9,345 nt of DNA. It comes from Streptosporangiaceae bacterium (GTDB lineage Bacteria; Actinomycetota; Actinomycetes; Streptosporangiales; Streptosporangiaceae). Every line of letters begins with the position of its first letter. Within the stretch, counting starts at the first letter, position 1. The position numbers and the translations under genes were made by a program. The stretch lies in assembly GCA_030045215.1 (NCBI GenBank), contig JASIBJ010000330.1:1-9345 (forward strand), given 5' to 3'. Below the pieces are notes generated by a model. The model made no database searches. It was given only the letters and a program-made list of their open reading frames with translations, and was not told the origin of the DNA. Below are positions 1 to 6,422 of this stretch, piece by piece.

Positions 1-388
1 TGACCCGAACACGGGTTACCAGGTGCTTGTCGACGGGCAGCAGACGGTCATCGGCGGCACGAGCGCGGTGGCACCGCTCTGGGCGGCGCTCGCCGCCCGC
101 CTGACGCAGTCCCTGGGCAGCCCGCTCGGGCTCGTGCAGACCGCGCTGTATGCCGGGATCGAGCCCGGCACTCCGGTGGCCGGGCTCCGCGACATCACCG
201 TGGGCAACAACGGCGCCTACTCCGCGGGCCCGGGCTGGGACGCGTGCAGCGGGCTCGGAGTCCCGATCGGAACGGCGCTGCTAACGAGGCTGTCCGCGGC
301 CGGCGCCTCGGGCACCGCTACCGGCGTGCCACAGCAGTCGCAGCCCACGGCCGAGCAGCCGGCGGTGCAGCGACCGGCCTGGCCCTAA
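1..388 (+). CDS. S53 family (sedolisin/kumamolisin-type) serine-carboxyl peptidase, C-terminal part
   Basis: This is the last ~128 codons of a gene that begins before the window, read in the frame starting at base 2 and ending at TAA 386-388. Members of this family are secreted, acid-active endopeptidases with a Ser-Glu-Asp triad and a C-terminal calcium site. The segment GGTSAVAPLWAAL carries the expected nucleophilic serine (codon 62-64). Downstream, an Asp-Ile pair (from 191) followed by GNNGAY and AGPGWDACSGLG matches the family calcium site: Asp and Ile, then the two Gly and the Asp of GPGWD at 227-241. The Glu/Asp of the triad and any propeptide lie outside the window. The last ~35 residues are a Gln/Pro/Ala-rich tail beyond the usual domain end. 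The stop codon overlaps that of the convergent serS. Family assignment is firm; substrate is unknown. Confidence 0.9.
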   Translation, partial: DPNTGYQVLVDGQQTVIGGTSAVAPLWAALAARLTQSLGSPLGLVQTALYAGIEPGTPVAGLRDITVGNNGAYSAGPGWDACSGLGVPIGTALLTRLSAAGASGTATGVPQQSQPTAEQPAVQRPAWP

Positions 389-1632
389 TCGGCTGCGGGC
401 GTGCCGAGAGTGGCCGGCGCGCCGAAGCGCTGCAGAACCTTGGGCACCGTCACGGTGCCGGCCTGGTCCTGGAAGTTCTCCATGATCGACAGCAGCGCAC
501 GCGCCGTCGCGCCGGTGCCGTTCAGCGTGTGCACGTACTCGAGCTTGCCGCCTCGGCGGAACCTGATGTTCAGCCGGCGGGACTGGTAGTCGGTGGTGTT
601 CGAGCAGGAGGTGATCTCGCGGTACCGCTGCTGCACGGGGAACCAGGCTTCGATGTCGTACTTTTTGGACGCGGGAGCGCCGAGGTCCCCGACGGCGATG
701 TTCATCACCCGGTACGGCAGTCCGAGTTCCTGCACGATCTCCTCCTCGTAGGCCAGCAGCTGCTCGTGCATCCGCGCCGACTGCTCGGGAGCGCAGTAGA
801 CGTACATCTCCACCTTGTCGAACTGGTGCACGCGGAACATGCCCCTGGTGTCCTTGCCGGCCGCGCCTGCCTCGCGCCGAAAGTTGGTGGTGAAGGCCGC
901 GTACCTGGCTGGCAGCTCGTCCTCTTCAAGCCGCTCATCGGTGTGAAGGCCGGCCAGCGCCACCTCGGAGGTTCCGGTCAGGTAGAGATCATCACGCTCG
1001 AGGTGGTAGAGGTTCGACTCCTCGGTCGGCAGGAAGCCGGTTCCGTACATGGCGCGCTCCTCCACCATGATCGGCGGCAGCACCAGCAGGAAGCCTCGGC
1101 TGGTGAGCTTGTCGATGACGAAGCGATACAGCGCCATCTCGGCCATGGCCACGTCGCCGATCCGGTAGGCGAACCGGGAACCAGACAGCCTGGCCCCGCG
1201 GGCCATGTCGATCCAGCCGCGGGCGGATCCAAGCTCCGTGCTGTCCTTCGGCTCGAACCCGAAGTTCGGCCGCTCGCCCCAGGTCCGCACGACCTGTGCG
1301 TCTTCTTCGTCCATGCCGTCCGCGGCAGTCGGGTCGGGCAGGTTCGGGATCCTGGCCAGCAAGTCGTCCCGCTGTCGCGCGGCACTTGCCTGCTCCTCTT
1401 GCGCCTGGTCGAGTTCGTCCCTCAGCTGGCGCAGCCGCTCGATCTCCTCGGCCGTCGGCTTGCCCCTGGAGGAACTCTTCTGCGCCGCGCGCAGGGCCTC
1501 CGCGCGCTCGGTCAGCGAGCGCCAGCGGGCATCCGCGGCCAGCAGCGCATCGAAGTCCTCGGCCGCGCCGCGCCTGGCCAGCGCGGCCCGGTACATGTCG
1601 GAATCCTGACGGGCAGCCTTGAGGTCAATCAC
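385..1632 (-). CDS. serS: Seryl-tRNA synthetase
   Basis: Cytoplasmic class II aminoacyl-tRNA synthetase that charges tRNA-Ser (and tRNA-Sec where present) with serine using ATP. The 415-residue product has normal family length. Residues ~1-110 form the N-terminal region with a charged helical coiled-coil arm (~28-95) that binds the long variable arm of tRNA-Ser. The catalytic core follows, with the TSE motif at 221-223 (serine pocket), motif 2 with FRRE at 251-254 and RVHQFDKVE at ~267-275, and motif 3 around Arg378 with MEN at 384-386. The GTG start at 1632 gives MIDLK, the canonical SerRS N-terminus, so it is preferred to the internal ATG at residue 13. No Shine-Dalgarno is visible, but a TAGACT hexamer sits 7 bases upstream, suggesting a leaderless transcript. 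The motif 3 loop NGTGATAR is one residue shorter than in the E. coli, Thermus and Streptomyces sequences I can recall, so this may belong to a divergent SerRS lineage or be a second copy. Confidence 0.96.
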   Translation of the reverse strand: MIDLKAARQDSDMYRAALARRGAAEDFDALLAADARWRSLTERAEALRAAQKSSSRGKPTAEEIERLRQLRDELDQAQEEQASAARQRDDLLARIPNLPDPTAADGMDEEDAQVVRTWGERPNFGFEPKDSTELGSARGWIDMARGARLSGSRFAYRIGDVAMAEMALYRFVIDKLTSRGFLLVLPPIMVEERAMYGTGFLPTEESNLYHLERDDLYLTGTSEVALAGLHTDERLEEDELPARYAAFTTNFRREAGAAGKDTRGMFRVHQFDKVEMYVYCAPEQSARMHEQLLAYEEEIVQELGLPYRVMNIAVGDLGAPASKKYDIEAWFPVQQRYREITSCSNTTDYQSRRLNIRFRRGGKLEYVHTLNGTGATARALLSIMENFQDQAGTVTVPKVLQRFGAPATLGTPAAD

Positions 1633-1639
1633 CTGGGCG

Positions 1640-1645
1640 AGTCTA
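1640..1645 (-). promoter_or_regulatory. Candidate -10 element of serS (leaderless)
   Basis: On the minus strand the hexamer TAGACT fits the actinobacterial TAnnnT -10 consensus. It ends 7 bases before the serS GTG, so transcription would begin at or next to the start codon. No recognisable -35 lies 16-19 bases upstream. The absence of a Shine-Dalgarno is consistent with leaderless expression. Confidence 0.45.
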
Positions 1646-1701
1646 GCGACCCCTCGATCGGCGGCGCGCTGCGATAACCAGCCTGGGCATGTGCGCCGCG
1701 G

Positions 1702-2739
1702 CTAGGTGTACCCGGACGGAACCTGCTGGCTGGCGGGCACATCGCCCGGCCCCTGAAGCGCGGCCGTCGTGGCGTTCAGGCGGTGGCCGCCGGCCGGCCG
1801 GCCGGTTTGCGCCGCCTCAGGCTCCGCCGGATGCGGCCGCGGGTCGGCCTGGCCGGCGGGCTGGGCAACCCCGTCTGCCGACTGCCGGCGCCCGCCCCTG
1901 GTGGCCAGTACGGAGCCGCTCAGGATCAGCGCGAAGGCCCCCACCATGACCGGGGTGATCCGCTCGTTTAGCACCAGCGCCCCGAGCACGACCGCGACCG
2001 CGGGGTTCACGTACGTGATCACGGTGGCCCTGGCCGGCCCGGCCTCGGCGATCAGCGCGAAGAAGCCGATGAAGGCCACCGCGGTGCAGACGACAGCCAG
2101 TCCGCCGATCGCCCAGAAGACCTTCGCGGCCGGGACGGACGACGGCCAGGTAAGTGCCGCCAGCGGCGCGTAGACAACCGCCGCGAAGGCCAGGCACACG
2201 GCCGTAATCCCCAGCGAAGGCAGCGCACTCAGCTTGCGGCTTGCCACCAGCGGCCCGATCGCATAGCAGACGGCCACGCCGAGCACCTCGAACACCGATC
2301 CGGTAGCGCCGCGCGGAGCACCGGGACCGAGCAGCAACGCGACACCGCCGAGGCCGACCAGCAGCCCTGCCCACCGGATCGCGGACATCCGGTCCCTGCT
2401 ACCAGTGAACCGCGCCAGCACCGCGACGATGATGGGCACCGCCGCCACGAGCAGCCCGCTCAGCGAGCTCGGCAGCCTGGTCTCCGCCTCGGTCAGCAGG
2501 AGCCATGGCGTGATGATCTCGACCAGTGCGAACAGCGCGAGCCAGCGCCAGTGCGGTCGCAAGACGGCGAGCTCCCGCCGGCGCACCGCCAGCGGAAGAA
2601 GGATCGCGGCGCCGATCGAGACCCGCGCGAGTACCAGGACTGGCGGTGCCACACCGCCGACGGCCACCTTGATCAAGAGGTAGGGGATACCCCAGATCAG
2701 GCTCATCGCCGCGAACAACAGCCAGCCTCGGCGGCTCAC
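1702..2739 (-). CDS. EamA/DMT-superfamily membrane transporter
   Basis: A polytopic inner-membrane protein of the drug/metabolite transporter superfamily. Such proteins usually export amino acids, metabolites or drugs; the substrate cannot be read from sequence. The first ~280 residues hold about ten hydrophobic segments in two EamA repeats. The first repeat opens with LIWGIPYLLIK (14-24) and carries ARVSIGAAIL (38-47). The second starts near residue 150 and ends with the typical YVNPAVAVVLGALVLNER (243-260). The last ~65 residues (281-345) are a hydrophilic Ala/Pro/Gln/Gly-rich tail absent from ordinary ~290-300-residue family members. The GTG start at 2739 is preceded by AAAGGGGTGGG, a plausible but imperfect ribosome site, and gives a normal MSRRGWLLFAAMSLIWG start. 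The gene lies 69 bases upstream of serS on the same strand and is divergent from the lnt pair. Co-transcription with serS is possible, but serS also has its own -10-like element. Confidence 0.88.
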   Translation of the reverse strand: MSRRGWLLFAAMSLIWGIPYLLIKVAVGGVAPPVLVLARVSIGAAILLPLAVRRRELAVLRPHWRWLALFALVEIITPWLLLTEAETRLPSSLSGLLVAAVPIIVAVLARFTGSRDRMSAIRWAGLLVGLGGVALLLGPGAPRGATGSVFEVLGVAVCYAIGPLVASRKLSALPSLGITAVCLAFAAVVYAPLAALTWPSSVPAAKVFWAIGGLAVVCTAVAFIGFFALIAEAGPARATVITYVNPAVAVVLGALVLNERITPVMVGAFALILSGSVLATRGGRRQSADGVAQPAGQADPRPHPAEPEAAQTGRPAGGHRLNATTAALQGPGDVPASQQVPSGYT

Positions 2740-2864
2740 TAGCCCACCCCTTTTGCTCGGTCCTGGGCCCAGTATCGGTGAGACCGCCGACAGATTCTTG
2801 AACGGTCTTGCGGGCCAGCGGCCAGGCTCGCATCTCCCCGAGCGGGGGGAATTGGTCAGGATGT

Positions 2865-2881
2865 GCTAAGCAGCGCTTAAC
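2865..2881. repeat. Inverted repeat, possible operator
   Basis: The arms GCTAAGC and GCTTAAC are separated by three bases and match at six of seven positions (TAAGC/GCTTA is perfect). The site lies ~40 bases upstream of the candidate lnt -10 element and ~125 bases upstream of the divergent transporter start. A role as repressor or activator site is inference. Confidence 0.3.
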
Positions 2882-2920
2882 GTACTTATCGCAGTGAATA
2901 TTCGCAATCCCCCGCATGAC

Positions 2921-2926
2921 TAAAAT
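2921..2926 (+). promoter_or_regulatory. Candidate -10 element of the lnt operon
   Basis: TAAAAT fits the TAnnnT -10 consensus and lies in the most AT-rich part of the divergent region. Transcription would start near 2933 and leave a leader of about 80 bases before the preferred GTG at 3014. No good -35 hexamer is seen at normal spacing, so this is tentative. Confidence 0.3.
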
Positions 2927-3004
2927 GCAACCCGCTCACGACCTGGCTGCGGGGCTTCCCCGGTTACTCTCACAGTGAGCGCGGAATTCGACCCAACCCG
3001 CCCC

Positions 3005-3010
3005 GGAGGA
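3005..3010 (+). promoter_or_regulatory. Ribosome binding site deciding the first lnt start
   Basis: GGAGGA is the best Shine-Dalgarno match near the beginning of this gene. It lies three bases before the in-frame GTG at 3014. The longer alternative GTG at 2975 has no purine-rich site in front of it, so 3014 is preferred. Confidence 0.55.
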
Positions 3011-3013
3011 ACA

Positions 3014-4672
3014 GTGCGGCTCACCACCTTCGGCCCGGCCGCGCCGACGGCTGTCGCCGAGGCACCAGCCGTCGCCCGGCCGCGGATGAACGCGTGGCTT
3101 GCGCTGCTTCTGTCCGCGGTCGGCGGGTTCGCCCTGGCCGAGGCCTTCCCGCCCGCCGGCATCTGGCCGCTCGCGATCGTCGGTCCGGCGCTGCTGGCGA
3201 TCACCTTGCGGGGGCAGCGGCTGCGAGTGGCGCTGGCGATCGGCGTCGTGTTCGGCCTGTTCTTCTTCTATCCGTTGCTGTCCTGGGAGATCAATCTCGC
3301 CTGGTACGTCTTGGTCGCGCTGTGCACCGGCGAGGCTCTGATCTTCGCGGTGCTGACGACCGGCCAGTGGCTGCTCCTGCGGCTGCGAGCCTGGCCAATC
3401 GCGGTGGCCGGGTGGTGGGTTGCCGCCGAGGCGGTACGCGATCGCTGGCCATGGGGTGGGTTCCCCTGGGGCAGGCTCGTGATGAGCCAGGCGACCTCGC
3501 CAACGGTCAAGTGGGTCGCGATCGGCGGACCGCCGTTCCTGTCCTTCCTGATCGCGCTCTGCGGGACCTGCCTGGCCTGGCTGATCATCGGCCCGTCGCG
3601 CGTGCCGTCCTCGCGGCCGGGCTCGCGCCTTCGCAACCTGATCGCCGACAAGCCGCGGGTGGCGCCAGCCGCCGGGCTTATCGCGGTTGTGGCGGTGGCG
3701 CTGGGCGGCGCGCTGCTGCCGGTCGACACGGCCAGCCCCGGACAGCAGACGGCGGTGGTCGCGGCGATTCAGGGCAACGTGCCGCACGCCACCAACCTGC
3801 CCGACCTCTGGCGGGCGACCAGGGTCACCCAGAATCATGCTGCCGCGACGGACCAGCTGGCCGCCGAGGTCCGGGCCGGGAGGCGGCCGGCGCCTGACGT
3901 GGTGATCTGGCCAGAGAACTCCAGCGACGAGGATCCGGCCTATGACCCTTACATCTACGACGTGATCAACAGCGCGGTCAGCACGATAGACCGGCCCGTG
4001 CTCGTCGGTGCGGTGCTGCAGTACCCCGTACGCAACGCCGGCCAGCTCTGGCTGCCGGGCAAGGGCCCGGTCGCCGTGTACATCAAGCGCAGGCTCGTGC
4101 CGTTCGGCGAGGTGATCCCGTTCCGTGGCCTGCTCAAGCACATCACCAACCTTCCGTCTTCGCTGCAGCCGGTTAACTTCACGCCAGGTCACAAGGCCGT
4201 GGTATTCAAGATTGGCAAGATCAGGCTCGGCGACGTGATCTGCTACGAGGTCAGCTTCGATGGGCTGGTCGCCTCTGAGGTCAACGCGGGAGCCAACCTG
4301 CTGGCGGTGCAGACCAACGACGCCGACTTCGAGATAGACGGCCAGATGGGCGAGACACTGCAGCAGCTGGACATGGCCAGGGTCCGCGCAGTGGAGTTCA
4401 ACCGGTCGGTTGTCGTCGCATCCACTACCGGCATCAGCGCGATCATCAGGCCCAACGGCTCGCTGCTGGCCGCGACCAGAACCTGGCGGCGGGCCGAGAT
4501 CGAGGCCAGGGTGCCGCTGCGCAGCTCGATGACCATCGCGGACCGGGTAGGCGGCTGGCCTGAGGCCGTGATCGCCTGGACCACGGTCGCCACGATGGCC
4601 TGGGTCATCGCGGGCTTGGTCTGGCGCCGCCGCCGAGGCGATCGCCCGGAGCCCGGCCCGGCCGCACAATAG
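3014..4672 (+). CDS. lnt: Apolipoprotein N-acyltransferase, first copy of a tandem pair
   Basis: Membrane enzyme that transfers a fatty acyl chain from a phospholipid to the N-terminal diacylglyceryl-cysteine of lipoproteins, the last step after Lgt and LspA. Numbering from GTG 3014 (552 residues), about seven hydrophobic segments lie between 25 and 236. They include the conserved tryptophan-rich stretch RWPWGGFPWGRL (144-155). A nitrilase-fold domain (~246-490) and a C-terminal membrane helix (~518-536) follow. The catalytic triad is intact: Glu301 in IWPENS, Lys358 in YIKRRLVPFGE and Cys410 in VICYEV. The NDA segment of the substrate-side loop is also present (QTNDADF, ~433-439). The start rests on GGAGGA at 3005-3010; an in-frame GTG at 2975 would add 13 residues. 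The stop is four bases before the second lnt. Streptomyces is known to carry two Lnt homologues, but at separate loci. No ppm1-like mannosyltransferase is fused or adjacent here, unlike in mycobacteria. Confidence 0.93.
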   Translation: MRLTTFGPAAPTAVAEAPAVARPRMNAWLALLLSAVGGFALAEAFPPAGIWPLAIVGPALLAITLRGQRLRVALAIGVVFGLFFFYPLLSWEINLAWYVLVALCTGEALIFAVLTTGQWLLLRLRAWPIAVAGWWVAAEAVRDRWPWGGFPWGRLVMSQATSPTVKWVAIGGPPFLSFLIALCGTCLAWLIIGPSRVPSSRPGSRLRNLIADKPRVAPAAGLIAVVAVALGGALLPVDTASPGQQTAVVAAIQGNVPHATNLPDLWRATRVTQNHAAATDQLAAEVRAGRRPAPDVVIWPENSSDEDPAYDPYIYDVINSAVSTIDRPVLVGAVLQYPVRNAGQLWLPGKGPVAVYIKRRLVPFGEVIPFRGLLKHITNLPSSLQPVNFTPGHKAVVFKIGKIRLGDVICYEVSFDGLVASEVNAGANLLAVQTNDADFEIDGQMGETLQQLDMARVRAVEFNRSVVVASTTGISAIIRPNGSLLAATRTWRRAEIEARVPLRSSMTIADRVGGWPEAVIAWTTVATMAWVIAGLVWRRRRGDRPEPGPAAQ

Positions 4673-4676
4673 GGAC

Positions 4677-6329
4677 GTGGGAATCCGCCGCGCGCTCGGG
4701 CAACCGGTGCGGTACGCCGTCCTGGTCGCCGGAGCGCTCCCCGCGCTGGCGTTCCCCGCCGCGAACCTGGAATTCCTCGGCTGGATCGGACTTGTCCCCG
4801 GCCTGGCCCTGATGCGAGCCGCGCCGTCGCGGCGCGAGGCTGCGGTGCGCGGCTGGTGGTTCGGCGCGGGCTACCTGCTGGCGAACATGTACTGGCTGGC
4901 CCCCAACCTCGGGCCGGGGCTGCTGCTCGTGGCGATCGTCATCGGATTCCTGTGGACGGCCGTCGGCCTCGCAGTGTGGGGCCTGACGCGGCCGCCGGTG
5001 TCGCTTCGGCGGGCGGCCGCGGCGCTGGTCGTGGTGCCGAGTTCGTGGCTTGTTACCGAGTGGATCAGGTCCTGGCAGGGCCTCGGCGGACCCTGGGCCG
5101 TGCTCGGTGCCAGCCAGTGGCAGCATCCGGCCATTCTCGCGCTCGCCGCACTCGGCGGCGTCTGGCTGATCACGTTCGCACTGGTCGCCGCGAACACGGG
5201 GGTGCTGCTCGTGATCACCGCGAGGTCGGCGCCGGCCAGGCTCGTCGGCGCCGCCGGGGCGCTGATCGCGGTCCTGGCCGGCCCCGTGGCCTTCGCCCTG
5301 ACCGCGCCGCCGCCGGTCAGCCGGGACATCACGGTGGCGCTCGTCCAGCCGGGCATCGAGCCAACCGCAGCCAGCAGGCTGGCCGACAGCGAAAGGCTCA
5401 CCGCGCGGGTGGCGGGTCGCGCCGGCCTGATCGTCTGGGGCGAGAGCAGCGTCGGCTACGACCTCGGCGACCACCCGGCGCTGCTCGCGTCGGTCGAGCG
5501 GTCTTCCCGGTCGGCCGGCGCCGACATCGTCGTCAGCCAGGACGCCCAGAACAAGACCGGCGCGCACATCAAGCAGGCGCTGGTCGTCACCAGCACCGGC
5601 ACCGGGGGCAGCTACACCAAGACGCGGCTGGTCCCGTTTGGTGAGTACATCCCGTTCCGCTCCGTACTCGGCTGGCTTAGCAAGATCAGCAAGGCTGCGG
5701 CGCAGAACGTCGTGGCCGGCACCGGTGCGCACGTGCTCCGCGCGAGCATCGCGGGCGGCCGCCCGCTCACCTTCGGCGTGCTGATCTGCTTCGAGTCGGC
5801 GTTCCCCGACATGTCGCGGGTGGACACCGACCACGGCGCTCAGGCGATCTTCTACCAGACCTCGGACTCCACGTTCCAGTCAAGCTGGGCGCCGGCCCAG
5901 CACGCCGCCCTGGGAGCGCTGCGCGCGGCCGAGACCGGCAGGCCGGTCGCCCAGGCTGCCCTGACCGGAGACTCGGTGGCCTTCGACGACAGGGGCAGGC
6001 TGACTGCGTCGGTCGGCACCAGCTACCGGGGCGTGCTGCTGGTGCGGCTCGCACTGCCAGAGAGCTCAGCCAGGACGCTCTACGACCGGCTCGGCGACTA
6101 CGTGCCGTGGACTGCTACCGCAATCGCCGGACTCGCCGCGCTGCTTGGCCTGATCCGGATCTGGCGTAGCCGGTCAAGGCCAGCAAACGGGAAACCTGCG
6201 CGCACTTCAGTGGGCATGGGCCTGGAGCCCAGCCGCAGTGCGAGCGGATCCACTGTGAGGGCCGGCGCTGAGAACACGGGGCCGGACGCCCCGGCCGCGC
6301 CCGAGAGCGCGGCCGCGCCATCGGAATAA
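4677..6329 (+). CDS. lnt: Apolipoprotein N-acyltransferase, second copy of a tandem pair
   Basis: A second full-length Lnt-family protein (550 residues) in the same operon; GTG 4677 follows the previous stop by four bases, so translational coupling is likely. Membrane segments occupy about 13-210, with SWQGLGGPWAVLG (132-144) in place of the tryptophan-rich motif. The nitrilase domain spans ~217-458 and a last membrane helix ~476-493. The triad is intact: Glu256 in VWGESS, Lys315 in YTKTRLVPFGEYIP and Cys371 in LICFES. It differs from the first copy in a shorter stretch between the nitrilase start and the Glu, and in the loop reading QTSDSTF (394-400) where the usual sequence is close to TNDAWF. 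This suggests a changed acyl donor or lipoprotein preference. The last ~55 residues are a polar Ala/Pro/Ser-rich tail, probably disordered. An active acyltransferase is expected from the triad; the division of labour with copy one is unknown. Confidence 0.92.
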   Translation: MGIRRALGQPVRYAVLVAGALPALAFPAANLEFLGWIGLVPGLALMRAAPSRREAAVRGWWFGAGYLLANMYWLAPNLGPGLLLVAIVIGFLWTAVGLAVWGLTRPPVSLRRAAAALVVVPSSWLVTEWIRSWQGLGGPWAVLGASQWQHPAILALAALGGVWLITFALVAANTGVLLVITARSAPARLVGAAGALIAVLAGPVAFALTAPPPVSRDITVALVQPGIEPTAASRLADSERLTARVAGRAGLIVWGESSVGYDLGDHPALLASVERSSRSAGADIVVSQDAQNKTGAHIKQALVVTSTGTGGSYTKTRLVPFGEYIPFRSVLGWLSKISKAAAQNVVAGTGAHVLRASIAGGRPLTFGVLICFESAFPDMSRVDTDHGAQAIFYQTSDSTFQSSWAPAQHAALGALRAAETGRPVAQAALTGDSVAFDDRGRLTASVGTSYRGVLLVRLALPESSARTLYDRLGDYVPWTATAIAGLAALLGLIRIWRSRSRPANGKPARTSVGMGLEPSRSASGSTVRAGAENTGPDAPAAPESAAAPSE

Positions 6330-6410
6330 CGGCGACGTCTCCGATCGACGGCGCCTGGCATTCGACCTGAGTCCCGGCATCGTCGGCTGCCGCCTCGGAA
6401 GCTCAGCGGC

Positions 6411-6416
6411 TAGGCT
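6411..6416 (+). promoter_or_regulatory. Candidate -10 element of the DUF1707 gene (leaderless)
   Basis: TAGGCT matches TAnnnT and ends six bases before the ATG at 6423, the spacing expected for a transcript starting at the start codon. No clear -35 is visible. CAGGA just before the ATG is too close to serve as a normal ribosome site. Confidence 0.35.
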
Positions 6417-6422
6417 CAGGAC

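Larger units (their letters stand above)
2740..3013. other. Divergent intergenic control region between the DMT transporter and the lnt pair
   Basis: This 274-base stretch should hold the promoters of both divergent genes. It is less GC-rich than its surroundings between ~2860 and 2930. It contains a nearly perfect inverted repeat, GCTAAGC (2865-2871) and GCTTAAC (2875-2881) separated by AGC, which could be a regulator site. A longer-spaced AGACCG/CGGTCT pair lies at 2781-2786 and 2803-2808, and a small CCCC-GGGG hairpin near 2835-2850. No convincing protein-coding frame was seen. Confidence 0.5.

Noticed and set aside
244..1677. A 477-codon open frame on the plus strand opposite serS
   Set aside because: No domain is recognisable, the composition is that of a reverse-strand shadow, and serS carries all class II motifs over the same stretch.
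1788..1805. CCGG-rich palindromic tract as a regulatory site
   Set aside because: It lies inside the coding sequence for the transporter's low-complexity tail, and is simple repeat composition in a GC-rich genome.
2975..3013. Longer start (GTG 2975) for the first lnt
   Set aside because: No purine-rich ribosome site precedes it, whereas GGAGGA precedes the GTG at 3014. It remains a possible alternative.
2936..4669. A 577-codon open frame on the minus strand opposite the first lnt
   Set aside because: Its translation is an Arg/Asp/Gly/Gln-rich low-complexity sequence typical of antisense frames in high-GC coding DNA. The plus-strand lnt has complete catalytic motifs.
4605..5834. A 409-codon open frame on the minus strand opposite the second lnt
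   Set aside because: Arg/Gly/Asp-rich shadow without motifs or ribosome site; it also overlaps the start of a clear gene pair.
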